A DNA stretch of 29,822 bases from the NCBI GenBank assembly GCA_000434235.1, contig FR891992.1, forward strand, positions 1,323 to 31,144. The letters are read 5' to 3'. Below are positions 1 to 8,638 of this stretch, one piece after another. The notes beneath the pieces were generated by a model that was not told the DNA's origin, ran no database searches, and worked only from the letters and a program-made list of their open reading frames with translations. Made by a program: the position numbers and the translations under genes. The stretch comes from Alistipes sp. CAG:268 (GTDB lineage Bacteria; Bacteroidota; Bacteroidia; Bacteroidales; Rikenellaceae). Positions within the stretch are counted from its first letter, which is position 1. Each line of letters starts with the position of its first letter.

Positions 1-5
1 CGGGT

Positions 6-36
6 TTTGATATTATCAAATAATCCGTTATCTTTG
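6..36 (+). promoter_or_regulatory. Bacteroidetes-type promoter of the ferredoxin gene
   Basis: A TTTG at 6-9 is followed after 19 bases by TATCTTTG at 29-36. This matches the Bacteroidetes primary sigma factor pattern (TTTG, 19-21 bases, TAnnTTTG). Transcription would start near 42-44, leaving a leader of roughly 38 bases before the ATG at 81. Confidence 0.8.
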
Positions 37-80
37 CTGAACACACATACACACACTAACAACAAAAATTCTTTAAGACA

Positions 81-248
81 ATGGCTTACAAAATCACCGA
101 CTCCTGCGTAGCCTGCGGCACCTGCATCGGCGAGTGCCCCGTTGAGGCGATTTCGGCCGGCGACATCTACGTGATCGACGCCGACAAGTGCATCGACTGC
201 GGCACCTGCGCAGGCGTTTGCCCGAGCGAAGCAATCGTATCGGAGTAA
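81..248 (+). CDS. 2[4Fe-4S] bacterial-type ferredoxin (55 aa)
   Basis: This is a small soluble electron carrier of the clostridial-type ferredoxin family, expected in the cytoplasm as partner of low-potential oxidoreductases such as pyruvate:ferredoxin oxidoreductase (family knowledge). The 55-residue product has two cluster motifs, Cys9-x2-Cys12-x2-Cys15-x3-Cys19-Pro and Cys37-x2-Cys40-x2-Cys43-x3-Cys47-Pro, each followed by an E-A-I segment, as in the two-fold pseudo-symmetric fold. The length is typical. The start is the ATG after a short A-rich leader, downstream of a good promoter, and a strong hairpin terminator follows within 25 bases. It is therefore probably a single-gene transcript. 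No electron partner is encoded next to it. Confidence 0.95.
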   Translation: MAYKITDSCVACGTCIGECPVEAISAGDIYVIDADKCIDCGTCAGVCPSEAIVSE

Positions 249-269
249 CTCCCGGAACGATTACGAAAA

Positions 270-302
270 AATGCGGTCCGCCTCTGACGGACCGCATTTT
301 TC
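270..302 (+). terminator. Intrinsic terminator after the ferredoxin
   Basis: The inverted repeat AATGCGGTCCG / CGGACCGCATT has a 7-base loop and is followed by a T run, with an A run on the 5' side. It closes the ferredoxin transcript 22 bases after the stop codon. Confidence 0.85.
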
Positions 303-329
303 ATTCACACAACCGATACACCCCCCGAC

Positions 330-1232
330 ATGAAAAGAGTGATCGCCCTGCTGCTCCTTGCAGCGATGCTCCCGGCCTGCGAAACACCCCGGGAGCAGTT
401 CGAGCGCCGCATCGACCGAATTCTGGAACCCTGCGAAGCTACGGTCGGCGTCGCCGTGCTGGCACCCGACGGCACCCCGATCACGCGCAACGACCGGCCG
501 CTGCCGATGCTGAGCGTCTTCAAGTTCCCCGTAGCGCTGGCCGTGCTCGACCGCGCGGTACGCGAAGGGATTCCGCTCTCGACCCCCGTTGCGGTCGGAC
601 CCGAATGGCTTGACAGCGGAACCTACAGCCCGATGCGCGATTCGCTCCCGCCGCAGGGAGGCACGCTCCCGCTCGGCCGGCTGCTTGCCTACGCCGTCTC
701 GCAAAGCGACAACATCGCCTGCGACAGGCTGATCGACTTCGCCGGAGGTCCCGGGGCCGTGGACAGGTATCTGAAAAGGCTGGGAATTACGGAGATCCGC
801 ATCACGGCTACGGAGCGCACGATGCATCTGGCAACGGAGAACCAGCGGATCAACACGGCCCGGCCATCGGCACTGTGCAGCCTGTTCGACCGGTTCCTCC
901 AGGGAGAGCTGCTCCCGCAACGGGAGACCGCCTGGCTGCGCGGATTGCTCGAGGGATGTGCGACCGGGCGGAACAAACTCCGAGCGGGACTTCCTCCGGA
1001 GGTTCGCCTCGGCCACAAGACGGGCAGTTCGGACCGCACGACCGAAGGGATCCGGATCGCCGACAACGATGCCGGCTACGTCGTACTGCCCGATGGACGA
1101 CACTACTGCATCACGGTTCTGGTCACCGACTCGCACCACGACGACGCCCGAAACGCCGGCGTCATCGCGGCGATCTCGGAGGCCGCATACGAATACTTCA
1201 CAAACACGCGACACAAAAATGGACGACCTTGA
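330..1232 (+). CDS. Class A (A2-like) serine beta-lactamase, predicted lipoprotein
   Basis: This 300-aa protein should hydrolyse beta-lactams by the acyl-serine mechanism. Seen in the sequence: a lipoprotein signal peptide ending L-P-A-Cys17, S62-V-F-K65 (the S70xxK73 motif), S126-D-N128 (SDN loop) and K230-T-G-S (the K234TG motif). The omega-loop glutamate is in E162-R-T-M-H166. This fits the ExxxH form of the PER/CfxA-like A2 subclass of Bacteroidetes better than the usual ExxLN form. The lipobox implies anchoring to a membrane facing the periplasm. The last 14 bases overlap the start of the acetyltransferase gene, so the two are probably co-translated. No canonical -7 element is obvious between the ferredoxin terminator and this start. 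The substrate range cannot be told from sequence. Confidence 0.92.
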   Translation: MKRVIALLLLAAMLPACETPREQFERRIDRILEPCEATVGVAVLAPDGTPITRNDRPLPMLSVFKFPVALAVLDRAVREGIPLSTPVAVGPEWLDSGTYSPMRDSLPPQGGTLPLGRLLAYAVSQSDNIACDRLIDFAGGPGAVDRYLKRLGITEIRITATERTMHLATENQRINTARPSALCSLFDRFLQGELLPQRETAWLRGLLEGCATGRNKLRAGLPPEVRLGHKTGSSDRTTEGIRIADNDAGYVVLPDGRHYCITVLVTDSHHDDARNAGVIAAISEAAYEYFTNTRHKNGRP

Positions 1233-1800
1233 AAAGATGCGTTCCGGGAGATGGCTCCACGCCGTCACGCCGCCGATCGGCGAGGCCCTGCACCGCACCG
1301 AGGAGCTGCTCTTCGCGCTCAACCAGCTGCCGCCGAGCCGCCGCGGGGAGCGCGAGGCGATTCTCCGCCGGCTGCTCGGACATCTCGGCAAGGGGTGCAC
1401 GATACACAGCCCCTTCCGCTGCGACTTCGGAGAGCAGATCCGCATCGGAGACGGTTTTGTCGGGAACTTCAACCTCACGATCCTCGACGAGGCGCCGGTG
1501 ACAATCGGCGACCGCGTGCTGATCGGCCCCAACGTGGGTATCTATACGGTCAGTCACGCCCTGCTGCCCGACGAGCGGGCCGAGGGGATCATGCGCTCAC
1601 TGCCCGTACGGATCGGAAACGACGTCTGGATCGGCGGCCATGCGGTCATCATGCAGGGGGTGACGATCGGCGACGGCGCCGTGATCGGGGCCGGAAGCGT
1701 CGTCACACGCGACATCCCGCCCCGCGTCATCGCCGTGGGGAATCCGTGCCGCGTGCTGCGGCCGGTCACCGACCGGGACAGCGTCCGGGAATATCTCTGA
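1219..1800 (+). CDS. Maltose/galactoside O-acetyltransferase-type hexapeptide transferase
   Basis: A 193-aa cytoplasmic acetyl-CoA-dependent O-acetyltransferase of the LacA/Maa/NodL family. An N-terminal helical segment of about 55 residues (maltose-acetyltransferase N-domain type) precedes a left-handed beta-helix of hexapeptide repeats, for example I-R-I-G-D-G, V-T-I-G-D-R, V-R-I-G-N-D, V-T-I-G-D-G and V-I-G-A-G-S. The likely catalytic histidine is His113 in T-V-S-H-A-L, matching the T-x-T-H-P of Maa. The ATG at 1219 is chosen because the product then begins like family members; it overlaps the beta-lactamase 3' end by 14 bases, suggesting coupled translation. The acceptor sugar is unknown. 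The association with a beta-lactamase gene is positional only. Confidence 0.88.
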   Translation: MDDLEKMRSGRWLHAVTPPIGEALHRTEELLFALNQLPPSRRGEREAILRRLLGHLGKGCTIHSPFRCDFGEQIRIGDGFVGNFNLTILDEAPVTIGDRVLIGPNVGIYTVSHALLPDERAEGIMRSLPVRIGNDVWIGGHAVIMQGVTIGDGAVIGAGSVVTRDIPPRVIAVGNPCRVLRPVTDRDSVREYL

Positions 1801-1833
1801 CCGGACGGATCCGGACCGGCACACGTCCGGTCA
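1798..1833. terminator. Hairpin between convergent genes
   Basis: A perfect 10-bp inverted repeat, TGACCGGACG (1798-1807) and CGTCCGGTCA (1824-1833), starts at the acetyltransferase stop codon and lies just before the stop of the leftward NamZ gene. It has no T run on either side, so action as a two-way terminator is inferred from position and stem strength. Confidence 0.5.
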
Positions 1834-1841
1834 GCGGGACA

Positions 1842-3093
1842 TCACTCTTCGTAAAGGAGGTACTTGGCACGGAGGGGGCGGAAACGCGCGACATCCTCCT
1901 GCCAGCGGGCCCGGATCTCGGCATCGGTGGCTCCGGCGCGGATCATGCCGCGCACCCAGCCCGCACCCACCAGTTTTTCGAACATCGGGGTGAAGAAGGC
2001 ATCGCCCAGCGCCTCGAGGTCGCGGTAGGCATCGATCACATAGCGCAGCGTGAAGCCCGTCGCACGCGCCTCGTCGAGCGGCAGAGAGCTCAGATCGACG
2101 CCCCGGCATACCTCGCCCTCAAGCGGAGGATGCTTGGCCCCGGCCGTCGGTCGGGGCGTGAAGGTGTAGTTGCGCCCTTTCAGTCCGGGGTGTCCGTAAC
2201 ATGCGAACGGGCGGTCCGTGCCGCGGCCGAGGCTTACGACCGTACCCTCGAAGGGACAGAGCGCCGCATAGAGATAGACCGACCGCTGCGTCGGCAGGTT
2301 GGGCGACGGCGCCACGGGCAGCAGATACTCAGTCGCGTGCGTATAGTTGCGGCAGGGGACTACATCGAGCCGGCAGGGGTGCGCCCACCCCTCGCCGATG
2401 GCCATGCGGGCAATCTCGCCAAGCGTCATGCCGTGCAGCACGGGAATCGGCAGTTGCCCCACTCCCGAGCGGTACTTCATGTCGAGGAGGGGCCCCTCGA
2501 CCTTGTCCCCGTTGGGATTGGGACGGTCGAGTACGATCACCTCGCGGCCCGCATCGGCACAGGCATCCGTCAGGCGGAGCATCGTGATGTAATAGGTATA
2601 GAAACGCAGCCCCACGTCCTGCAGGTCGATCAGCAGGACGTCGAACGAACGCATCGCCTCGTCCGACGGGCGGCCCGAGCCTCCGTCGTAGAGCGAGCGG
2701 ATCGGAATCCCGGTGCGGGCATCGACCGTACTGCCGACATGTTCGCCGGCATCGGCCGTACCGCGGAAGCCGTGTTCGGGCGAGAAAATCCCCGTCACGT
2801 CGAATCCCCGGGCATGGAGCAGGTCCACCAGATGGACCCGGCCCGAGGCATCGGCGCCCGGCGCCCCCGGCATGTCGGCCACGGAGGTCTGGTTGGCCAG
2901 CACCGCCACGCGGCGTCCGGCCAGACGCGGGAAGTAGGCCGCCGTGTCGGTCATCCCGACCAGCACCTCGGCCGACGCGACACCGGGGAGCAGCCACACC
3001 ACAGCGCAGACGATCCGCCGCACCACGGCACGCGACACGCCCCCGATCCCGCTGCGGAGTGCGGACCGGAGCCGCCGCACCGCCGGGAATCCC

Positions 3094-3110
<17 letters not shown>
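1842..3110 (-). CDS. namZ: NamZ-type exo-beta-N-acetylmuramidase (DUF1343)
   Basis: A predicted secreted enzyme of the DUF1343 family, now known as NamZ, which releases N-acetylmuramic acid from the non-reducing end of peptidoglycan fragments (family knowledge). Conserved blocks seen are S-P-E-H-G-F, the stretch D-L-Q-D-V-G-x-R-F-Y-T-Y and L-D-R-P-N-P-N-G. From the ATG at 3110 the product has 422 residues with a signal peptide ending near A-S-A, but its basic n-region is unusually long. GTG codons inside that region are alternative starts giving a more usual leader. The 5' end overlaps the last 17 bases of prfB, so it is the last gene of the leftward cluster. It probably acts in cell-wall turnover or recycling in the periplasm. 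Confidence 0.88.
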
Positions 3111-4206
<1,096 letters not shown>

Positions 4207-4214
4207 TCGTCACG

Positions 4215-4850
4215 TCAGAATTTCATGTTCAGTTTCCGCGAGGCGAACTCCAGGATGAAATCCGCGGTTCCCTCGTCGCCGAAGACCGTCGAGTTGATCG
4301 ACAGGTGGTAGGTCGCCGCCGCACCCCAGGTCTTCGAGCTGTAGTAGTTGTAGTAATCGGCACGCCGGGCGTCGCCGCGCTCCATCATCGAGCGCGCCTC
4401 CTCCTCGGTGCACCCCGTCCGGCTGCGGAGGCGATGGATGCGCGCCTCGTCGTCGGCCGAGATGAAGACATCGACCCGCCGCGGATGATCGCGCAGGATG
4501 TAGTCGGCACAGCGTCCCACGAAGATGCACGACTCGCGGGCGGCCAGATCGCGGATCACGTCGCTCTGGATCTTGAACAGCGCATCGTTCGACAGCACGT
4601 TGGTCACGTTGCCCATGTCGCCAGCAAAGGGAGAGCGCAGGTAGGCGATCATGGTCGAGAAGACGTTGCGCGCGCCCTTCTCGTCGGCCTTTTCGAAAAA
4701 TTCGGGGCAGAGGCCGCTCTGCTGCGCGGCCAGCGTCAGCAGCTCCTTGTCGTAGAGGCGGATGCCGAGCCTGCGGGCGATGATCTCGCCGATATCCTTG
4801 CCGCCGCTGCCCAGTTGGCGGCCTATGTTGATTACGAACAACTCTTTCAT
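4215..4850 (-). CDS. Cytidylate kinase-like P-loop protein
   Basis: A 211-aa cytoplasmic protein of the cytidylate-kinase-like family (Cytidylate_kin2 type). It opens with a nucleotide-binding loop in I-G-R-Q-L-G-S-G-G-K-D-I-G (about residues 9-21), then L-Y-D-K-E-L-L, and has a lid-like segment rich in Arg/Asp around the E-E-A-R-S-M-M-E-R part. Its true substrate is not established. Canonical Cmk has a different CMP-binding insert, so I do not call it cmk. Its ATG overlaps the TGA of the MATE gene in an ATGA junction (4847-4850), evidence for coupled translation. prfB begins 8 bases downstream. The cofactor role in relation to the transporter is unknown. Confidence 0.85.
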   Translation of the reverse strand: MKELFVINIGRQLGSGGKDIGEIIARRLGIRLYDKELLTLAAQQSGLCPEFFEKADEKGARNVFSTMIAYLRSPFAGDMGNVTNVLSNDALFKIQSDVIRDLAARESCIFVGRCADYILRDHPRRVDVFISADDEARIHRLRSRTGCTEEEARSMMERGDARRADYYNYYSSKTWGAAATYHLSINSTVFGDEGTADFILEFASRKLNMKF

Positions 4851-6259
4851 AACGTCGGTCTGTTTTCGGCGGAGCGGGCCGCATGTTCGGCCCGGAATTT
4901 CCGCAATTGGTGTGTCAGCATGAAGAAGGCCACGATCGTAGCCATCAGATCCGAAACCGGCATGGCGCACCACACGCCCCAGCTGCCGTCCCACGGTGTC
5001 GAGACCTCGAAGAAATGGGGCAGGAACAGCAGCCCCGGCATCAGGAACAGCAGCTGCCGCGACAGCGACATGAAGATCGCCTTGCCGGCCATGCCGATGC
5101 TCTGGAAGAAGTTCGTGGCCACCATCTGGAACCCGATGATCGGGAAGCAGATGAAGACGATGCGCATGCCCTCGACCGAGAGGCGGATCAGCTCCTCGTC
5201 GGTAGTGAACAGCGATACGGCCAGGTGCGGGGCGAACTCCCCGACCAGAAAGCCCGTCGTCGTGATGCAGACGGCACAGATGATCGTCAGCCGCAGCACA
5301 CGCAGCACGCGGTCGTACTGCTGTGCACCGAAGTTGTAGCCCGCAATGGGCTGCATGCCCTGGTTCACGCCCATGACGATCATCACGAAGACGAACGCCA
5401 GGCGGTTCACGATGCCGTAGGCGCCGATCATCAGGTCGCCGCCGTAGGTCTTCAGCCCCTTGTTGATCAGGATCACGATGAAGCACGCCGTGAGGTTCAT
5501 CAGGAAGGGCGACATGCCGATCGAGAGGATGTCGCGCACGATCTTGCCCCGCAGGCGGTAGATGCCGCGGCGGAAGTGGATCAGCTCCGAGCGGTCGGAG
5601 AGCAGGCGGAACTGCCACATGAGCGAGATGATCTGCGCCAGGATCGTGGCGATGGCCGCACCGCGGATGCCCCACCCGAAGCCGTAGATGAACAGCGGGT
5701 CGAGCACGGCATTGATGATCACGGTGTTGATCGTGGCGTACATCGCCTTGCGCGGATGCCCCGAGGCCCGCAACACGGAGTTCAATCCCAGGTACATGTG
5801 CGTCACGACGTTACCTGCGAGAATGACCGTCATGTACTCGCGCGCATAGCCGATCGTCGCCTCGCTGGCGCCGAAGAAATAGAGGATCGGATCGAGGAAG
5901 AGCTGGGCCACGAGGCCGAAGCCGATACCGAGGATCAGGTTCAGCATCACGACATTGCCCAGTACGTTCTGGGCCGTGGCATAGTCACGCTGGCCGAGGC
6001 GCATCGACACGAGTGTCGCTGCGCCCACGCCGACCAGCGAACCGAACGCCGCGGCGAGGTTCATCAGCGGGAAGGTGAGCGCGAGGCCCGAGATGGCCAA
6101 CGGGCCCACCCCGTGCCCGATGAAGATGCTGTCCACCATGTTGTAGAGCGACGAGGCCGTCATGGCCACGACCGCAGGTACGGCATATTGCATGAGCAAC
6201 TTGCGGATGCTCTCCGTACCGAGGGCCATCGCCGCCGATTTGAGTTGTGGTTCCGCCAT
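4847..6259 (-). CDS. MATE family multidrug/Na+ efflux transporter
   Basis: A 470-aa inner-membrane protein with about twelve hydrophobic segments in two homologous halves, each with MATE hallmarks: N-M-V-D-S-I-F-I-G near residue 40-48 and G-x-N-Q-G-M-Q-P-I-A-G-Y-N-F-G-A in the second half. MATE proteins export cationic compounds in exchange for Na+ or H+ (family knowledge); the substrate here is unknown. The start ATG is 99 bases after the preceding lipoprotein stop, the widest gap in this leftward cluster. I see no TAnnTTTG element there, so it may be read from upstream. The stop overlaps the kinase-like gene start. Confidence 0.93.
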   Translation of the reverse strand: MAEPQLKSAAMALGTESIRKLLMQYAVPAVVAMTASSLYNMVDSIFIGHGVGPLAISGLALTFPLMNLAAAFGSLVGVGAATLVSMRLGQRDYATAQNVLGNVVMLNLILGIGFGLVAQLFLDPILYFFGASEATIGYAREYMTVILAGNVVTHMYLGLNSVLRASGHPRKAMYATINTVIINAVLDPLFIYGFGWGIRGAAIATILAQIISLMWQFRLLSDRSELIHFRRGIYRLRGKIVRDILSIGMSPFLMNLTACFIVILINKGLKTYGGDLMIGAYGIVNRLAFVFVMIVMGVNQGMQPIAGYNFGAQQYDRVLRVLRLTIICAVCITTTGFLVGEFAPHLAVSLFTTDEELIRLSVEGMRIVFICFPIIGFQMVATNFFQSIGMAGKAIFMSLSRQLLFLMPGLLFLPHFFEVSTPWDGSWGVWCAMPVSDLMATIVAFFMLTHQLRKFRAEHAARSAENRPTL

Positions 6260-6358
6260 AAGATTTTACGTTTTAATCCGTTGCCCGCCCCTCCGGCGGC
6301 GGGTTTTCCGTTTCATTGCGTCCGTTCGCGACGGTCCGGCGCGACGGAACGACGCCCG

Positions 6359-6880
6359 CTACCGCGGAACGGCGCGGTCGAGTTTTTCGAACCAGTCCCG
6401 GTAGACCGCCGGATCGGTGGACATGCCCAGCTCCTCGGTCGAGAAACCCGACGTCTCGTCCGAATACCACTGGCGGGCGATGTAGACCGTCAGCCGCACC
6501 TCGGAGGTCTGGTGGGCCGGCTGCACGAGAAAACTCAGACGGCGGATCTCCCCGGCGACCGGAATCGCCGAGGCCATCTCGAGGGGCAGCACCTGCCGGG
6601 CCACGACGAGCCCCGAGGCCCGGTCGGCGCTCTCGATCAGACACCCTTCCGACTGCAGCACATCGAGCAGCAGATCATAGCACTCACCGGCCCCGACGGT
6701 CATCGGATGGCGCGTCAGCGCGGCTATCTGCCGTACATCGGGCGTGCCTGCGACCACCGAGGTCTGCTCGCGGGCCTTCAACACGTTCATCGACCCGCAG
6801 GCCGAAAGTCCCGCGGCAACCGACGCCGCAAGCGCGGCATACAGGCCGGCCCTGCGGCCGAAGATCCGAGTCCGTTCCAT
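6359..6880 (-). CDS. Unknown lipoprotein (173 aa)
   Basis: I do not recognise a family. The product begins M-E-R-T-R-I-F-G-R-R, then a hydrophobic stretch and a lipobox L25-S-A-Cys28 followed by G-S, so it is probably a lipoprotein. The mature part (about 145 residues) has alternating hydrophobic strands such as L-S-F-L-V-Q-P and E-V-R-L-T-V-Y-I-A-R-Q-W-Y, suggesting a small alpha/beta fold. It ends D-W-F-E-K-L-D-R-A-V-P-R. A GGAG sits six bases before the ATG, a good Shine-Dalgarno for this organism. The gene begins 14 bases after cysS ends, so it is very likely co-transcribed with cysS. Confidence 0.85.
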   Translation of the reverse strand: MERTRIFGRRAGLYAALAASVAAGLSACGSMNVLKAREQTSVVAGTPDVRQIAALTRHPMTVGAGECYDLLLDVLQSEGCLIESADRASGLVVARQVLPLEMASAIPVAGEIRRLSFLVQPAHQTSEVRLTVYIARQWYSDETSGFSTEELGMSTDPAVYRDWFEKLDRAVPR

Positions 6881-6894
6881 TGCAGCTCCGTTTT

Positions 6895-8370
6895 TTACTC
6901 CAGCTCCCAGTCCGAACCGTCCTTGCGGTCCTTGACGCGGATGCCCGCAGCGGTCAGTCCGTCGCGGATGCGGTCCGAGGTCGGCCAGTCCTTGGCGGCC
7001 TTGGCCTGCTGGCGGATGGCAAGGAGCATCTCGACCAGCGGCGTCACATAGTCGCGGCCCGCAGCCGCACCGGCGGCCTTCTCGTCGCGCAGGCCGAGGA
7101 TATCGAAGGCATAGCGGTGCACCGTCTGCCGGAGCGTCTCAAGATCGGCAGCCGTGATCGACTCCTTGCCGTCGGCCAACTGGTTGATCGTCCGCACCCA
7201 GTCGAAAAGGGCCGAGATGACCATCGGCGAGTTCAGGTCGTCGTCCATCGCCGCGCGGCAGCGCTCCTCGAGTTCGGCAGGCTGCACCGTCGAGGTGGCC
7301 GACGGCTGCAGCCGGTCGAGCGTCTCGATGCCCTTCATCAGGCGGTCGAGCCCCTTTTCAGCGGCCTGCAGCGCCTCGTTCGAGAAGTCGAGTGTCGAAC
7401 GGTAGTGGGCCTGCAGCACGAAGAAGCGGATCGTCATCGGCGAATAGGCCTGCGCCAGCAGCTTGTGGCTGCCCGTGAAGAGCTCCTCGAGGGTGATGAA
7501 GTTGCCGAGCGACTTGCCCATCTTCTGTCCATTGATCGTGATCATGTTGTTATGGACCCAGAAGCGTGCAGAATCGTGGCCGAGAGCGGCCGTGGACTGC
7601 GCGATCTCGCACTCGTGGTGCGGGAACATCAGGTCCATGCCGCCGCCGTGGATGTCGAAGCGCTCGCCGAGGTACTTGGTACTCATCGCCGAGCACTCCA
7701 TGTGCCAACCGGGGAAGCCCTCGCCCCACGGCGAGGGCCAGTGCATGATGTGCTCCGGAGCGGCCTTCTTCCAGAGGGCAAAGTCGTAGGAGTGGCGCTT
7801 GTCCGACTGCCCGTCGAGCTCGCGCGTGTTGGCCACGATGTCCTCGAGGTTGCGGCCCGAGAGGCGTCCGTAGTGGTATTTGGCGTTGTATTTCTCCACA
7901 TCGAAGTAGACCGAGCCGTTCGAGACATAGGCGAACCCGTCGTCAAGGATCCGCTGCACGAAGGCGATCTGCTCGATGATGTGGCCCGAGGCGTGGGGCT
8001 CGATCGAGGGGGTCTCGACGTTGAGTGCGTCCATCGCGCGGTGGTAGCGCTCCGTATAGTAGTGCGCCACCTCCATCGGTTCGAGCTGCTCGAGGCGCGC
8101 CTTCTTGGCGATCTTATCCTCGCCCTCGTCGGCATCGTGCTCCAGATGGCCCACATCCGTGATGTTGCGCACGTAGCGCACCTTGTAACCCAGCGACTTG
8201 AGGTAACGGAACAGCAGGTCGAAGGTCACGGCCGGACGGGCGTGACCCAAATGCGGATCGCCGTAGACCGTAGGTCCGCAGACATACATCCCGACGCGCC
8301 CGGGCGTCAGCGGCTCGAACTCCTCCTTGCGGCGGGTGAGCGTATTGTAAAGCACGAGTTTGGAATCCAT
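6895..8370 (-). CDS. cysS: Cysteinyl-tRNA synthetase
   Basis: The 491-aa class I synthetase charges tRNA-Cys. The HIGH motif is H40-L-G-H43 and the KMSKS loop is K283-M-G-K-S287. The Zn ligands that recognise cysteine appear as Cys31 (Y-V-C-G-P-T-V-Y), Cys226 (G-W-H-M-E-C-S) and the His/Glu of F-P-H-H-E-C-E near 249-254. The C-terminal DALR/anticodon-binding region is present and the length is normal. The gene is first in a leftward cluster that continues with a lipoprotein, MATE transporter, kinase-like protein, prfB and namZ. A weak -7-like element lies about 30 bases upstream of the ATG. Confidence 0.97.
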   Translation of the reverse strand: MDSKLVLYNTLTRRKEEFEPLTPGRVGMYVCGPTVYGDPHLGHARPAVTFDLLFRYLKSLGYKVRYVRNITDVGHLEHDADEGEDKIAKKARLEQLEPMEVAHYYTERYHRAMDALNVETPSIEPHASGHIIEQIAFVQRILDDGFAYVSNGSVYFDVEKYNAKYHYGRLSGRNLEDIVANTRELDGQSDKRHSYDFALWKKAAPEHIMHWPSPWGEGFPGWHMECSAMSTKYLGERFDIHGGGMDLMFPHHECEIAQSTAALGHDSARFWVHNNMITINGQKMGKSLGNFITLEELFTGSHKLLAQAYSPMTIRFFVLQAHYRSTLDFSNEALQAAEKGLDRLMKGIETLDRLQPSATSTVQPAELEERCRAAMDDDLNSPMVISALFDWVRTINQLADGKESITAADLETLRQTVHRYAFDILGLRDEKAAGAAAGRDYVTPLVEMLLAIRQQAKAAKDWPTSDRIRDGLTAAGIRVKDRKDGSDWELE

Positions 8371-8401
8371 AGTCGTAAAGAATATAATCGTTTCGAACGG
8401 G

Positions 8402-8409
8402 TAAAGTTA
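8402..8409 (-). promoter_or_regulatory. Possible -7 element for the cysS cluster
   Basis: On the minus strand TAACTTTA matches TAnnTTTG except at the last base and lies about 32 bases before the cysS ATG. A TTTG exists upstream (8427-8424), but the spacing is 14 rather than 19-21 bases, so the call is weak. Confidence 0.35.
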
Positions 8410-8566
8410 CGATTTTTTCGCGACAAATCGCATGCGAAGCCCCTAAAAAAGCATCCGCCGTGTTTTTTCGCCCGCATGACATCCCGGCAGCTGCCGCCCC
8501 GGCACAGGCAATTCCGACCGCAGGAATCCGAAAAAAGGGCAGCAATGCGCTTCCGCGAAATATTTA

Positions 8567-8597
8567 TTGGAAATAACCCGTTTAATCACTACATTTG
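8567..8597 (+). promoter_or_regulatory. Promoter of the DUF2723 gene
   Basis: TACATTTG at 8590-8597 is a full match to TAnnTTTG. A TTGG at 8567-8570 lies 19 bases upstream as a -33-like element. The leader to the ATG at 8639 would be about 35 bases. Confidence 0.7.
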
Positions 8598-8638
8598 CAG
8601 GATAAATCCGCTATCAAAACAACGTCAATACGGACAAC

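Noticed and set aside
4215..5675. Leftward 486-codon frame ending in the kinase-like protein
   Set aside because: The upstream part is an off-frame reading of the MATE gene; the kinase-like protein starts at 4850 in an ATGA overlap.
6284..6307. GC-rich hairpin CCCGCC/GGCGGG with four T on the plus strand
   Set aside because: The neighbouring genes are on the minus strand, where no T run follows; not a convincing terminator.
4883..7051. Rightward 722-codon frame opposite the MATE, lipoprotein and cysS genes
   Set aside because: Antisense shadow with His/Asp/Arg-rich sequence; the leftward genes have clear motifs.
8114..8545. Leftward 143-codon frame reaching into the cysS upstream region
   Set aside because: It runs into cysS out of frame and has no recognisable protein features.
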